Assembly: GCA_020747015.1 (NCBI GenBank)
Contig: JAGTJM010000060.1
Coordinates: forward strand, 62,001 to 126,000
Source of the DNA: Pyrenochaeta sp. MPI-SDFR-AT-0127
Taxonomy: Eukaryota; Ascomycota; Dothideomycetes; Pleosporales; Cucurbitariaceae
Direction of reading: 5' to 3'
Length of the DNA stretch: 64,000 nt
In this document: positions 11,381 to 22,952 of the stretch, in pieces
How the letters are laid out: the number at the start of each line of letters is the position of its first letter
Numbering within the stretch: the first letter of the stretch is position 1
Program-made: the position numbers and the translations under genes
The notes under the pieces: model-generated
What the model saw: only the letters and a program-made list of their open reading frames with translations
Told to the model about the DNA's origin: nothing
The model's database searches: none

Positions 11381-12490
11381 ATGGCTGACTTGCCAACCCA
11401 AGGGCTGCGTTCGGTCACCAAGGCTCCACCTTCGCAAAATGTGTACGATTTCGTCCCTGAGAAGCATCTAGCCTTCAAGGAGGCACCTAAGGTTCTGACG
11501 ATGCAAGACATTGGGTATCCTGAAAACGTCGGCGTATCATCCGTTGCTGTGACGCAGCCGTTTGAGTTGTTTTCACACGAAGCCATCCAGATCATGCGTT
11601 CCGAGATCTTTAGGCCTGAGGTTACGGAGAATCACACCTTCAGCAGCAACATCGCCGCCTCTCAACTTCGTGGGTACGCCCGTGACCATGCTTCCTTCAC
11701 ATACGCTGCCTGGAATCACTCAGAGACCATTGCTATTGTTTCTAAGCTGGCTGGTGTTGATCTTATTCCGTGGGGTGACTATGAGATTGGGCACATTAAT
11801 CTATCTGTCAAGTCTGCGGAACAGGCCAAGGCGGAGCTGGACACGATCCAGCGCAAACGCGTCCATGCAGATGAAGGCATTGACATGGGCTCCTCTGAGG
11901 ATGACACACCTATCGTTGGGTGGCACAGGGACTCTTATCCGTTTGTGTGCGTTCTGATGATGTCCGACTGTACCAACATGGTAGGCGGCGAGACAGCCCT
12001 GCGCACTGCCACTGGCGAAGTTATTCGAGTCCGCGGTCCCACAGAAGGCTGCGCTGTCATACTGCAGGGCCGATACATCACACACCAAGCTCTGCGTGCA
12101 CTCGGTGCCAAAGAGCGCATCACCGCCGTGACATCCTGGCGTCCGCGCTCACCTTTCCTAAGGGACGACTCAGAGCTACGCACCGTTCGCCCAGTCTCTG
12201 ACCTGAACGAGCTTTATTACGACTTCTATGAGTACCGCCTCGGGATCATGGAGCAACGTATCCGCCGTGCTCTTGAGGACATGCAGGCTCGACGTCAGAT
12301 CGGCAAGAAGTTCGATACAAACGGAAACAAGTCATTCCTGGCAGAGTCAACGGCCTTTATGACGCACACCAACCAAGAGATCGTGGAGGAGGACCAAGTC
12401 TGCAGGGGCTCTATCGAGACGGTTGACATTCCCGACGTCGTCGTGGTTGGTGATGAAGTCCTCTGCGTAAAGCGTTCCTGCGCGGCCTAG
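11381..12490 (+). CDS. 2-oxoglutarate/Fe(II) oxygenase-like protein
   Basis: Single exon of 369 residues. The start is the first ATG of the open frame (MADLPTQGLRSV); upstream codons lack a Met and look non-coding. The C-terminal half shows the double-stranded beta-helix iron site: HRD (His182, Asp184) in VGWHRDSYPFVCVLMMSD, GGETAL, then a distal His235 in YITHQAL and Arg246 in KERITAVTSWRPRSP, the usual 2-oxoglutarate-binding position. Fungi carry many such proteins annotated only as Fe2OG dioxygenases; the substrate is unknown. The C-terminal tail after residue 270 is charged and helical (RLGIMEQRIRRALEDMQAR). Catalytic competence is inferred from the intact HxD..H..R set. A gene of secondary metabolism is possible, but no biosynthetic neighbours are present. 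Confidence 0.8.
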   Translation: MADLPTQGLRSVTKAPPSQNVYDFVPEKHLAFKEAPKVLTMQDIGYPENVGVSSVAVTQPFELFSHEAIQIMRSEIFRPEVTENHTFSSNIAASQLRGYARDHASFTYAAWNHSETIAIVSKLAGVDLIPWGDYEIGHINLSVKSAEQAKAELDTIQRKRVHADEGIDMGSSEDDTPIVGWHRDSYPFVCVLMMSDCTNMVGGETALRTATGEVIRVRGPTEGCAVILQGRYITHQALRALGAKERITAVTSWRPRSPFLRDDSELRTVRPVSDLNELYYDFYEYRLGIMEQRIRRALEDMQARRQIGKKFDTNGNKSFLAESTAFMTHTNQEIVEEDQVCRGSIETVDIPDVVVVGDEVLCVKRSCAA

Positions 12491-13345
12491 ATTTCTCTCC
12501 ATTGTAGCTCAATGAGATATTAGACGATGGCCTGTCCTACCCCCTTTCTGATCTCCTCTTCTCTAGTCTTGAGATCATTACCGGACGGATTCTGTGCTGT
12601 GGATTCATGTTTTGATTTGGATGCATGTTTTGGACCACTGTTCGGTACCACGTAGCATATATTCATTTGCAAGAGGATAGATGCAAGAGAGAAGGCTCAT
12701 AATGGACCCAATAGACCAGAGGACGGGCTATACTCAACTTCATATTATAATCGTAATTATCATCTCTAGCCGTCAGAAATGTGATCGATGCTTGTGAGAC
12801 AATCTGGCTGCAGAAACGATAGTGTGAGACAACCAAGTTGATTTGTTCAGAGCGGGCACTAGGATCGTTCACAGTCTCTACGCTATGAGACAGGATGGCT
12901 GTATGGCATCCTAAGGATGCCTTGTTCAGGCGAGTAGAAGGGCAGTGAGCCGAATGGAGATAAGCATAGAGGGCAGGAGTCGCGCGCCAGGCACTTTTGC
13001 TCGAAAAAGCCTCCTATCACAGATCGCTGGACCCGGATTAGCTTGCCATTGGCTTGAAAATGGAAATGTTGGGGGGATGATTGGCGGCAGGGAGACAGGT
13101 GCCGGCACTTTAGGCGCTGGGAGTGAATGTGAAGTGAAGGGTGACGAGTGGGTTTCGTTAGCGCGTGGATGGCGGCCAACGCTGTGCTGGGGCCGCACCC
13201 GCACCCGCTCCGCTCTTGCCTTGCATGCACAGCACCTGCCAGCAACGAGCTGCTCTACCTAATTCCTCGGGCAAGAGTCCCCTATGAGCACCTGCTCTGT
13301 CTCTCCTTCCGAGCTGCAGCTGGCCGTCGAGTCCACCTGCCCGCT
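12491..13345. other. Intergenic, promoter region of the RING gene
   Basis: 3' region of the oxygenase gene followed by a GC-richer stretch before the ATG at 13346. Open frames on both strands here show no family features. Confidence 0.5.
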
Positions 13346-16300
13346 ATGGATTCACAGATTCGGGCGACGCCTACCCCACCCGCAGCCACTACGTCCCGGC
13401 CCAAGCACTCGCACTCGTCGTCGTCCATCACGTCCTCTCATGCGGCGTCGAGCGGCGCCCAGCAGTCTGCCGGCATGGCCTCTGGCTCCAGGAGCACGCG
13501 GACAAGCACCCCGAATGCCAGCCGGTCTGCCACCAAGCTTGTCGACACCGACAAGACATCCCGCCCCGCAAGCAGAGACAGCCTCAAGCAGAAGATGCTG
13601 AAGAAGCCCGACGAGGCTCCCAGGCCGAGCAGATCAGAAGAGGTGAGACGGCCCATGAGCACGCACAATGGGGCAAAGGAACGGCCGGCTAATGCTGCAC
13701 AGCAACTCAAGGCCTTGAAGACGGATTTTGACAGCCTTCGCTCTCACCTCACCTGCAAAATCTGCGACCGCCTGCTCTACCAGCCTTACACCATCTCATG
13801 TGGCCACACTTACTGCTACACAGTAGGCAGCTTCTCCCACTATTGCTGCTACTGCCGCTAACACGCTACAGTGCCTCTGCACCTGGTTCGTCAGCAACAA
13901 GGCTCGCAAAACATGCCCTGACTGCCGCATCCTGGTCAAGGAGCTGCCGGCGCCGGCCTATGTCGTATGTCTACTGACAATGTCTATCGCCAAGCGTGCC
14001 CGCTAACTGGCTCTAGATACGTGATATGACTGCCGTCTTCATTGCCCGACCCGAGCTGCTTCCACCTGGCGAGACCATTGACGAGCACAAGAAGTGGCAG
14101 AAAGACGAGGCCGATGCCGTCCAACAGGACAAGGACAACAAAGACGCCCGGACTGGCGGTCTCTTCAAGGGTTGCTTCAGAGCGCACCCGCTCCAGCGTG
14201 GGCCGTCGCTTCAGATCATTCGAGATCAAGAAGACGGCGTCGACCGCTGTCCTATTTGCACGCATGAACTAGAGGACGGCGGCTGCACGCAGTGCGGCTT
14301 AGTCTTCGATGAGACGGGTGAGGTGTCTTGGGGAGACAGCTTTACAGGTTTCAGTGACATGGACGAGATGTCAGAGCAAGACACTGAAGACCTCGATGCT
14401 GAGATGGACATGGACGATGTTGAATTCGATGGCTACGACGAAGCAATGGACGGCTGGGGCGATTATCTTCCTGATCAGGGCTCATTTATGATGCGCCGAT
14501 TCCTAGAGGCTGGAATTCCCCAAAACGCAGCCGCATTTGCACGAAGACGACCAATGACGCACAGCGAAGCCGGCAGTAGACGCTCTTACTCACAAAGCAT
14601 TGTCTCAGACATGTACGGCGATGAAATGGACACTGTCGAAGAAGAAGACGAAGAAGATTCCGAGATGAATGACTTCATCGACGACGGAGAAATAGATAGA
14701 TCAATCTCAACAAGTGTTGCGTCGTCCACTCCGGGACCGATGCCACAATCGTCAAGCGGCCGACCACGCGCACAAGGCCGAGTTCGTCGTGTCATCGAGT
14801 CCGAAACGTCTTCAACCATTTCTAGCGTTATTGAAGAGGACGACGAAGACGAAGAAGATCAAGGCCCAATCCGCAGAGGGCAGAGAAACCCTGCTCAGAC
14901 GCGAGTCCTACACCGCGCAAATGGGTCAAGGTCTTCACATGGCCCTCCTTCATCAACTTCTACCGACGTTTCAACTGAAGAGCTGGATGAAGATACGCAG
15001 GCTCTGCTTCGTGAGGAAGGATGGATGCGACAGCACGATGATGATGAAATGGGGGAAGAGGATGATGATGATAGTGATACGGGAACGACTGTTGGGTGGG
15101 AGCCGCTTGCGAACTCAAATGACAGAAGCCGAATGGGCGGTTCTCTAACACCTACTGCAGATCGTCCTCGGCCTAGTGCCCCCATCCGCCCGCCATCTCG
15201 AGCTGGCAATGTTCGCGCCTTGAATGCCTCACGTGGCCTCCGCCGAAGATCCTCCGTTCTGTCAACCTCGACAGTCCCTTATGAAGACGGCGAAGCAGAC
15301 GACGATGACTCTGATCAAGATGGTGACGTTGATCTGGCCATGAATGCTCTGCGAACGCGCCGCTCGCAAGCACAGATGCGGAATGCGGCCGCCTTTTCTA
15401 GTCCCGTTGCTTACTTCACAAATCGCGGGACTCTGCAGGGCGATGCAACGAACGACCTGGACACTGACGACAACTCAGACAACTCTCAACAGGGAGCTGG
15501 ACGGAGAGTTCCTCGAACACAACGCCGGGAGTATGATCCGCGTATCAGCTGGATGTTCGCTGCCCACCAACAGGCCCTTCAGCAGCACCAGATGGCGGGC
15601 AACCTAATAGACGTGGAGCAGCGTTCTATCACACCAATCGCCCGCCCCCGGACGAGGAATAGGAATCGCCCAAGCCCGGCACAGGCATACTCCCCTTTTG
15701 CACCTCCCACGCGTTTACGGACCCCGCTCATGGACAATACCTCGAACATTGCGGCAATTTCACGATTGCCAGTGTCACCGCCAAGACGAAGTGCAATGTC
15801 TCCAGCTCAACCTACGACTGTTGGTGCAGGTAACATGAATAGATTCGATCGTGCACCTTCCATAAGCTCAAACAGTAATGCCTCGACGATTTTGACGCCC
15901 GGCACTTCAGCATCTTCCTCGCAGCACTCCATTGATACAATAGCACAGACACAAGCCGCTGCAGCAATCGACATGATTGATCGCCCCCAAAGTCGTGTTA
16001 GCGCCCGCCCTTCTTCAGCAGCAGGCAGACGGAACTCTGCGGGTTTCTCGCCTGTAAACCCTTCATTTCCCCACGCTAATGTGGGACTGCACGTACAAGG
16101 TTCCGCACTCCCTTCGTTCCAGGCACGTGGAAACCCATGGGCCGCATTCGTGCAGTCGCGTGTTCGGAATCGCAGCTCTCGACAGGTTTTAAGAGAACAG
16201 TCATCTACGGCTACGTTAAGGCCTGCCAACTCTCGGGCCAACATCCGGGAAGTCGGTAATCCTCCACAAGTCATGAGACCTCAAGTCTCCCGGATCAACT

Positions 16301-16914
16301 TGCGGACACAGTCTTCCAGGCGTCAACTCAACAACCAGGCGTCTACACGAACGCTACGCGCTAGTGAACACGCTCGGCCTCCATCGTCGCCTAGTCAGAT
16401 CGTGCAGCCGGTCGGTCAACCAGCGACTCGCCCTATCCGATTGACGCAGGACGAACGCGACACCCGTGCTCGTGAGCTCATTGAAACGAGAAGGCGAGCG
16501 CTTGTCCAGCCTAACAATCCACCGACACGTACAAACCCATTTACGCAAGGGTTTCAACGTCCCGTAAATCCTGGAGGGGCTCCAAACGTCGCACAACCAA
16601 CCACTACACAGCATGTGAGAAGCAACTCCAATGAATCAATGCAATCAGTCAACTCTGCGGGTACAGCTCAGGGAGCTCCTTCATCACCAGTGCTCAATCG
16701 ACGTCGCAGCAACCGCAGTATGTTGAATGCTCCTGCGCCTGGCGTTCTTCCACAGCCACATACAACATACACATCTCCTGTCACAGCATACGCCAATAGT
16801 TACTATCGTTCAAGGCAAGGTTCTTTGAGCAGTGCCACAGCAACGTATGAATCACCGCTTACGGCCAATAATACGAGAGGCATGAGCCCCATGATGGCGG
16901 GCCCACTGATCTAG
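13346..16914 (+). CDS. Large RING-finger protein, probable E3 ubiquitin ligase
   Basis: Three exons: 13346-13822, 13872-13964, 14017-16914, giving 1155 residues. After a Ser/Thr-rich N-terminus, a C3HC4 RING begins near residue 137: CKICDRLLYQPYTISCGHTYC continues across the first intron as CLCTWF and CPDCR. RING domains of this type recruit ubiquitin-conjugating enzymes. A second small zinc-ribbon-like motif (CPICTHELEDGGCTQCG) lies near residue 268. Then come several long acidic blocks (DEEDSEMNDFIDDGEID, EEDDDDSDTG) and a very long disordered Ser/Asn/Arg/Pro-rich tail to the stop. The long exon 3 has no further domain that I can see. The first intron splits the RING, which supports the splice call. 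Substrate unknown; a nuclear or chromatin role is only a guess from composition. Confidence 0.88.
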
Positions 16915-18426
16915 GTGCATCTTCGAAGTAGTATTGTTGCCGGATACGCTTCGCCAATAGTTCCCCTTTGTTTCATTGATTGTGGCGTCTGGGTCTGGTT
17001 TTTCCTAGGCATTGGGCGGATACTTCACGAGCGAACAAGATTATGATATTGAAATTTTTCAGCGGCATCAAAATGGGCCAGATCGGCTTTCAGCATTTTC
17101 CGGCGTCACTCTTTCTGGCACTATACCATGGCATTGAGCGAATCGGATAGTCATCCGAGTATAATAGGTAGCATCTGCTTGAGCAAAGCTAGTTGGAATA
17201 TCATTTTTTTTCCTGTTCGGTACATGTTACTGTGCCTCCTTGATGTATCGGCAGTGCTAGCATACTTTTGGTTCCTGAACCTGTTCGCGGTGTCCAGACT
17301 TCCCGACAAGAGCACAAGGTTTGTGGTGAAATACCGAATGGACGCGAAACTTGTCACAGTCACGGCACCAAGCTTGTGCAGTACACCCGCAGTATGCACA
17401 ACAGATCCAACAGATAAGCAGATAACCTCTGTGACGACATTCAGGTCGACGCTTTCCAAATCCAATACATGGCTGATCAGCATACTTGAAACAGAAGATA
17501 GGACTGGTGGCGTACGCCAGCATGGGGACCGTTCACACAGGGCATGCAAGGAGTGCATATCACAATTTAGGGATGGAAGTGCGCAATATTAACCCTGTTT
17601 GGAATTGCCTGAAACATTGTTCATATGTCTGGAATGATGCGATCTTGATACATCTGTGATTCCGAAATGTGCAATTTGTCTCGATGTGATGATTTGTGCT
17701 AAAGAATCACATTCCTAGAGACCCCAAAACACCAGTAGCATGGATGAAGCCTCATCATGCTGTTTAGCAATCTTGACCCCCTCCCAATCATTGTACTATG
17801 CCCAAAGTGCCCATTAGGAAGACCACCATTCTCCATGTGGAGAGATTCAAAGCGGTGTACATACAAATTCTGATGCCGTCTGTAACCTCAAATCAAGGTC
17901 TGTTTTCCAGCGTGAGGGGTTAAAAGCCGAGTGGCAAACTCAAAGAAACTGCCAGGTAAACGAAAGGACGTGAAATGTTCCCGTAGACGGACCATGCACA
18001 GCAAGAGTTGCTTAAAGCTGTGCGAGCCAAACAAGTCGATAGAAGCTCGAAGAAGCGGTAGCGCCCGGACAAAGTTGCAGTAATACGATGTCACGTAAAG
18101 TCCATAAATCCGAAGTTGATGGTGCGCCGGTGGCGAATATCATAGTTCAAGTCCGGTATACATCCGGTAAAACAATCGTTGCAGTCATTTAATGGCCAAT
18201 ATCCGCGAGCGATGTTGCGACCAAAAGCAGTAAATTCTGAAATGCGAATGATGTCGGTAACGCGGGGAAATCGCTAGTCATACATGATGAAAGAGTAGAT
18301 GTAACGGCTCATTCCGTCTATGAGTCGCCCGGTCAGCAGCAGCTCTATGGAAACCACCAAGAAACACCAGGGGTGACGAGCATGAAGGCATACCTACCAG
18401 AAACAAAAGAGTAGCCATCTAGCCAT
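16915..18426. other. Intergenic, one doubtful Cys-rich frame
   Basis: About 1.5 kb between converging genes. On the minus strand 17257-17523 is an open frame with clustered cysteines (CWICCAYCGC, WCRDC), which recalls the small Cys-rich proteins of this genome. It lacks convincing splice sites and an upstream partner, so I do not call it a gene. Confidence 0.4.
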
Positions 18427-19323
18427 CTAATCCATATAGAAGTCGCCCTTCAAGATGCGCTCTTGCATAGCGTCCGGAACCTTTGGCTGTTTCGGCATCT
18501 CGCGGGCAGGTGGCTCCATGATAGCAACGCTCTTAGCACGTTGATGAGCTGTGCCGCCCGGGTTTAGGAGGGGGGGTGGGCCGGACATGGAACCTCGCTC
18601 GGCTCTGGAACGAAGATTCTCAGCAAAATTGTATCCCTCGCCTGTTGAAGACGACGTTAGCGAGTAGTCCCCAAAAACACTCTCAGAATGCTCAGTGACG
18701 TTCTCTGCAATGGTGGGAGGCCATATGTGCGAAATGGAGATGGATCTCCGGGAAGTGCCAGAAGGGGACAGTGGGTAGAGAAGCAATGAGGAAGAGGGCA
18801 GTGAATGCGACAATGAAGACAGACCTCGACCTCGACCAGTCGGGGGAGAGGAGGCTTTATGGATGGAGGGTCTACCATTTGGGTTCCCAACGCTCCCGCT
18901 GCCCTGCCTAACATCCCGTAGTGCACGAGCACCAAAGCTCAGCCGTCGAGCAAAGGGCGTCGCGGGATTGCTGCCAGGGGCGGATACGGACGGGGCGTAG
19001 TCGTCCTCAAAGGGACTCTCGTCGACCGAGCCAGAATTGGCGCTCGAGATGCTTTCAGTACGCGTGCGTGGGATTTGGAAGGGGGACGTCTGGCCGGGCG
19101 AGGCTGAGAGGCCAATGGTGGTGAGGGAAAGCCGCCGTCGCTGGGCATTGACGGCAGCTGTGGTGATGGGGCCTGAGTAGGGCTGCGTGCCGGCTTGCTG
19201 GCCAACATAGCTGTTTGACCGACTGCCAAACAGATCCTGGAATGTCTGGCCGGTGACTGAGGCACGGCGCCGGTCTGTAGCACCTGGTGAGTGGAGGGGG
19301 GGGGAGTTGTTGCCGTTGGACAT
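18427..19323 (-). CDS. Conserved Ser-rich fungal protein, unknown function
   Basis: Open frame of 298 residues from ATG at 19323, Ser/Pro/Gly-rich and mostly disordered. Visible short blocks are RRRLSLTTIGLS, ARRLSFGARALRD, GYNFAENLRSRAER, HQRAKSVAIMEPP and the C-terminus MQERILKGDFYMD. The spaced RRxS-type motifs suggest phosphorylation by basophilic kinases. I recall a widely conserved but uncharacterised ascomycete protein ending in this way. A likely intron at 18824-18642 (gtctgt..caacag, 183 nt) would join GRGRG to EGYNF and give 237 residues. Because its length is a multiple of three, the frame stays open either way, so sequence alone does not settle it. Confidence 0.72.
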   Translation of the reverse strand: MSNGNNSPPLHSPGATDRRRASVTGQTFQDLFGSRSNSYVGQQAGTQPYSGPITTAAVNAQRRRLSLTTIGLSASPGQTSPFQIPRTRTESISSANSGSVDESPFEDDYAPSVSAPGSNPATPFARRLSFGARALRDVRQGSGSVGNPNGRPSIHKASSPPTGRGRGLSSLSHSLPSSSLLLYPLSPSGTSRRSISISHIWPPTIAENVTEHSESVFGDYSLTSSSTGEGYNFAENLRSRAERGSMSGPPPLLNPGGTAHQRAKSVAIMEPPAREMPKQPKVPDAMQERILKGDFYMD

Positions 19324-21513
19324 GTTGAGCGACTAGGCGAGGTCAAGTGCTGTTGGGGTGGATTGAGTCGTTTTCTCTTGTGGGAAGGGGGCGTGAGAGG
19401 GGGGTGCGTTGGAATTGGAGCGGTGTAGCGTGCGAGGAAAAGCAAGGAGGACGCAGGTGTAGATATGGATAACTATGTGCACGGACAGGGCTGCCGTTGG
19501 CTGTGTGCGATACGTCAGCGGGGTGGGATGGCGTGATAAGCGACGCTCGTCTCACAAGGGCGTGCGAGGTGCGGGAATGTGGTGTGACAGGATGATAACA
19601 ACAACAGATGGGAAAGAAGAGCTGTTTCACTCGGGGGTGTGCAGAGGAAACGGGGGAAAGATGGACGCCGCTGGTAATATAGACGAGTGCATGGCCAAAC
19701 CCCTCGGCCGCTCCCCAAGCAGTGGATCGACTGGGCTTATTTCACGCGCCAGTCCCGACGGGGCTAGCGCGTCTTCCCCGCAATCCACCCTGCAACGCAC
19801 AAAGCAAGCCATGTGGATAAGGGACGTGGCTCCTTTCACCTCATGTCCAACCACATCGCACCCAACTCGAGGCTAGCCGCTTGCCCCCGCAGTCGTCCCA
19901 GCGTCGGCCCACCTTCATGCCAACGACCACCTTCACCATCATCGTCGCGGGTCGCTGCTTAGCGCAAGCCCAGGACAAGCATCTCGCACCCACGCTCGCC
20001 ACTAACATGGCCGCGCTTGTGCCATCCTCATGCCTCGTTGGCTCTGCCACCATCGCCAAACCACTCCTAATGCTTCCATGTTTGGGCTGGCTTTGTCTTC
20101 AATCTTGCACTTTTGCCGGGGTCGACTTGCTATCTGTACGCTGCATGCAGCCACGCTCTTGCAACTGAGTTGCTGGCCAGGTTCCATTTCACCCTGCCAC
20201 CCGGAGCCCACAGAGCCAGCGTGGAAATGCAATGTCCTATACATGTCGCTTGCAACGCAGGGCGGGGCTTGCAACAAGCCTGAGAGTGGCATGCTCGCTC
20301 AAACCCCCCTCAACTAACGGCCGCCTTCTCAATCGAGCTCGGCGTGATCCGAGTTTGCAATTGTTGCTCTGCTGCACGAAGCTCGTTCCCACAAGCACAA
20401 GCTATCTTGTTATCAATATGCTAATGTCTTGTTTCATCGGGGAAGCAAAGGCATCATGCAGCTTTGGTCCTAGCGCTGTTGAACCGGCCAGTTACATGAC
20501 TATATGACCGAGTCGCTCTATGACATGGAAGATGGCCTTTCCTTGATTGGCTCTCTAATCGTCTGATACCATTGCCTCAACACTTCTGATGAACAGGTAC
20601 AGAGCCCCGATATTCACACCGAATGAGCATATCAACCCTTTTCATGGGTAGGTTTCAACTGTCACAGCTTCAAAGTCAAGCGAACTGCTCCTTTCTGCGC
20701 ACAGTAATCCCTCGCGGTCCGATACGAGCGGCGTCCGGCTCCGCTGGGATGCGTCTCGGTTCCATTTCCTAGCCAGCCGTCGGCCCACAAAACCCAACGC
20801 CCCCAGAACTTTACACTCCAGGGTTAGAAGGCGCCTCCTCTGTGTTTACGGGACTGAAACTCAGCTGGACAACCACGAAGGTAGGCTCGCCACTTTTGTA
20901 CATGGCCTTCCAGGTGGATATAAGTGTGTGCTGGGGCTGCGCATCACCTGAAGAAAAATCTCTCTTCACAACTGATGGATGGGAAGTCAAATCACAAAAC
21001 ACAGGCTGCTTACAGCGACGGTATGCTCGTGGTGGAACGTGGTTTGTTTAAAGATATTATATACAAGGAGTGTATGAAGTGAAGTAGACGAACAATCAAG
21101 CTCGAGGAATCAGAGAAATTGTGAGAGAATGCGGGGCATTAAACTGTAAAGTTTGGTCAAAAAAAGCGGTGAAGAGAACGAAGACCTGCGTCATGTTGTT
21201 GTTGTATACTGAACAAACAACTGGAAATCGCGCAAAGAATTGGAAGACAATTGCGAACAACAGAGTCATGACAAGGCCTTGCGGCACAAAACCTGTACCC
21301 TGACTTTGATCAAGGAAAGTATGGGAATACTGCAGAAGGAACAAGGACTAAAGAAGGAAGTGAAGAAAGAAACAAAACAAGGAAAAAGAAGAATACCCCC
21401 AACGCCAACACGCTGAAAAGTTGAGAGGAGACAAAAGGGATCTGGGCCTTACCTTCCAACCCAAAATAATTGCAGACACGAAATGGAAGTGTAGTAGCTG
21501 TTCTTCCGACCAA
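19324..21513. other. Intergenic, no gene firmly recognised
   Basis: About 2.2 kb. The part next to 19323 is the promoter of the Ser-rich gene. A minus-strand frame at 20811-21002 looks mildly protein-like (STWKAMYKSGEPTFVVVQLS) but has no recognised family and no clear start or splice partner. The stretch from 21100 to 21513 is A-rich on the plus strand and should hold the 3' UTR of the next minus-strand gene. Confidence 0.45.
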
Positions 21514-22952
21514 CTATTGCATAGGTCTCTTCGACTCCCCTTCACGAACTTCTGATGCTGCTCTCTTCCGGTTCTCATAAACAACCTTTCGGAACGCAGC
21601 CGTGTACCCAGGGGGCGTATGAGGGTGATTGAGCTTCTCTTCGATGCCTTGCAGAATTTCCCAGTGGTTTCGATGGACATCTTCTTGAGGTAGAGACCCT
21701 AGCGCATCGAGGACAAACGGCGGACCATGGTTTCCGATAAGTGCAACAAACAAATTGTTCTCAACAGGATCCGCAGGAGCCTCCATACCCCAGGTGATGT
21801 CTTGGTAGGCGTTCCCATTGCGATCTGTGACGCGGTCGAGGATCGTCACCAGAGCAGCAGCAGCTCTGACGGCAACATCTCTGGTGTCGGGCTCATCATC
21901 ACTCTGCTGCTGGTAGAACTCGTCAATAGCCTTGACCAGAGAAGTGAGCATTTTGGCACAACTCGGAACATCAAATCGAAGCGCGTCCGGCGAGGCATTC
22001 GTCGGACCGTTCGCTATGTATTCATCCAGCGCATTAAAAGTCCTATTAATGCGAGTGTCAATTTTTTCGAAGAAGACACGGCTTTCAAAGCTTGGATCAA
22101 TAATCTTGCGAACTTGAAGGTAGAGTCCCGGGTCTTTTGTTGCATACTGAGTTAGGAGATCCGCGAGATCTTGGTATTTCTTTGAACGTTCGGACGTCAA
22201 TGGAGATTCTGGGCACTTGAATTCCCCTGGAAGGGCGTCCTGCGGCTCAAATACGGATAGCATGGTAATCATGGTATGTCTCATTTCCTCATCGTCTTCG
22301 GGTAAATCCTCATCTCGATACACCCACTTCAGCTCGTTTGCAACGGAAGCCAACCCTTTGTCATCAAGGATGTCCGCCGGCTTTATGTCCTGTATAGTCG
22401 ACCCATCCGGTGATAGTTGAAGAGGTCTGTCGTTCATGTTCTTATGGGCCTTCGAGATGATCTGGTCGCCCACCCAATATATGTGCTGCGCGACGTTCAA
22501 TAAAGTGTGCAAAAGCATACAGCATTTAGACTTACTTTACAAGCAACACCTTTTTCGTTGGCTCCACATGTACACTTCGGCCGGCGCAACTTACCCCCCA
22601 TGGCCACGGTGATGTCGTCGTCAATGTAGAAGTATTTTGTTCCGTCGGGGCTGTCGTCGTCGTTGGAGACTGCACAGTACTTCATCCTGATCTCATTGTC
22701 TTCTAGGCCCCTCTTAACCCGCCTACGTAAGTCGCTATCAAAAGCAGATACATCGTACTGGAGATTGTTCGTTGATATGACAAGAGATGGCGTCGGTGAA
22801 ACCGGTGGAGAAGATTCGATTGATGGTAGCGGCTGGTCATGATCGGAGCCCTGAAGTGACCTAGGGCTGTCTCGTGCTGCCTTTGCAGCCCCGGCTCGAG
22901 TCGTCACCATAGCATCCCCAATAGAGAGTTTTGAGAACTGCTCTGCTGACAT
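21514..22952 (-). CDS. SWIM-type zinc-finger protein
   Basis: Two exons on the minus strand: 22952-22536 and 22485-21514 (intron of 50 nt, gtaagt..cgcag), 462 residues. The splice junction creates the motif CTCGANEKGVACKH, a CxC...CxH SWIM zinc finger, followed by IYWVGDQI. SWIM fingers occur in MULE transposases, plant FAR1 and proteins linked to recombination, and bind DNA or protein. Upstream is a disordered Ser/Pro-rich N-terminus with a basic RRRVKRGLEDNEIRMKY patch. Downstream is a mostly helical region (VPSCAKMLTSLVKAIDEFYQ) and a basic tail. No transposase catalytic residues are evident, so I read it as a host regulatory or structural protein. The finger exists only in the spliced form, which supports the model. 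Confidence 0.82.

Noticed and set aside
17128..17592. 154-residue plus-strand frame with hydrophobic start
   Set aside because: No family features, poor coding composition, and competing Cys-rich frame on the other strand; neither is convincing.
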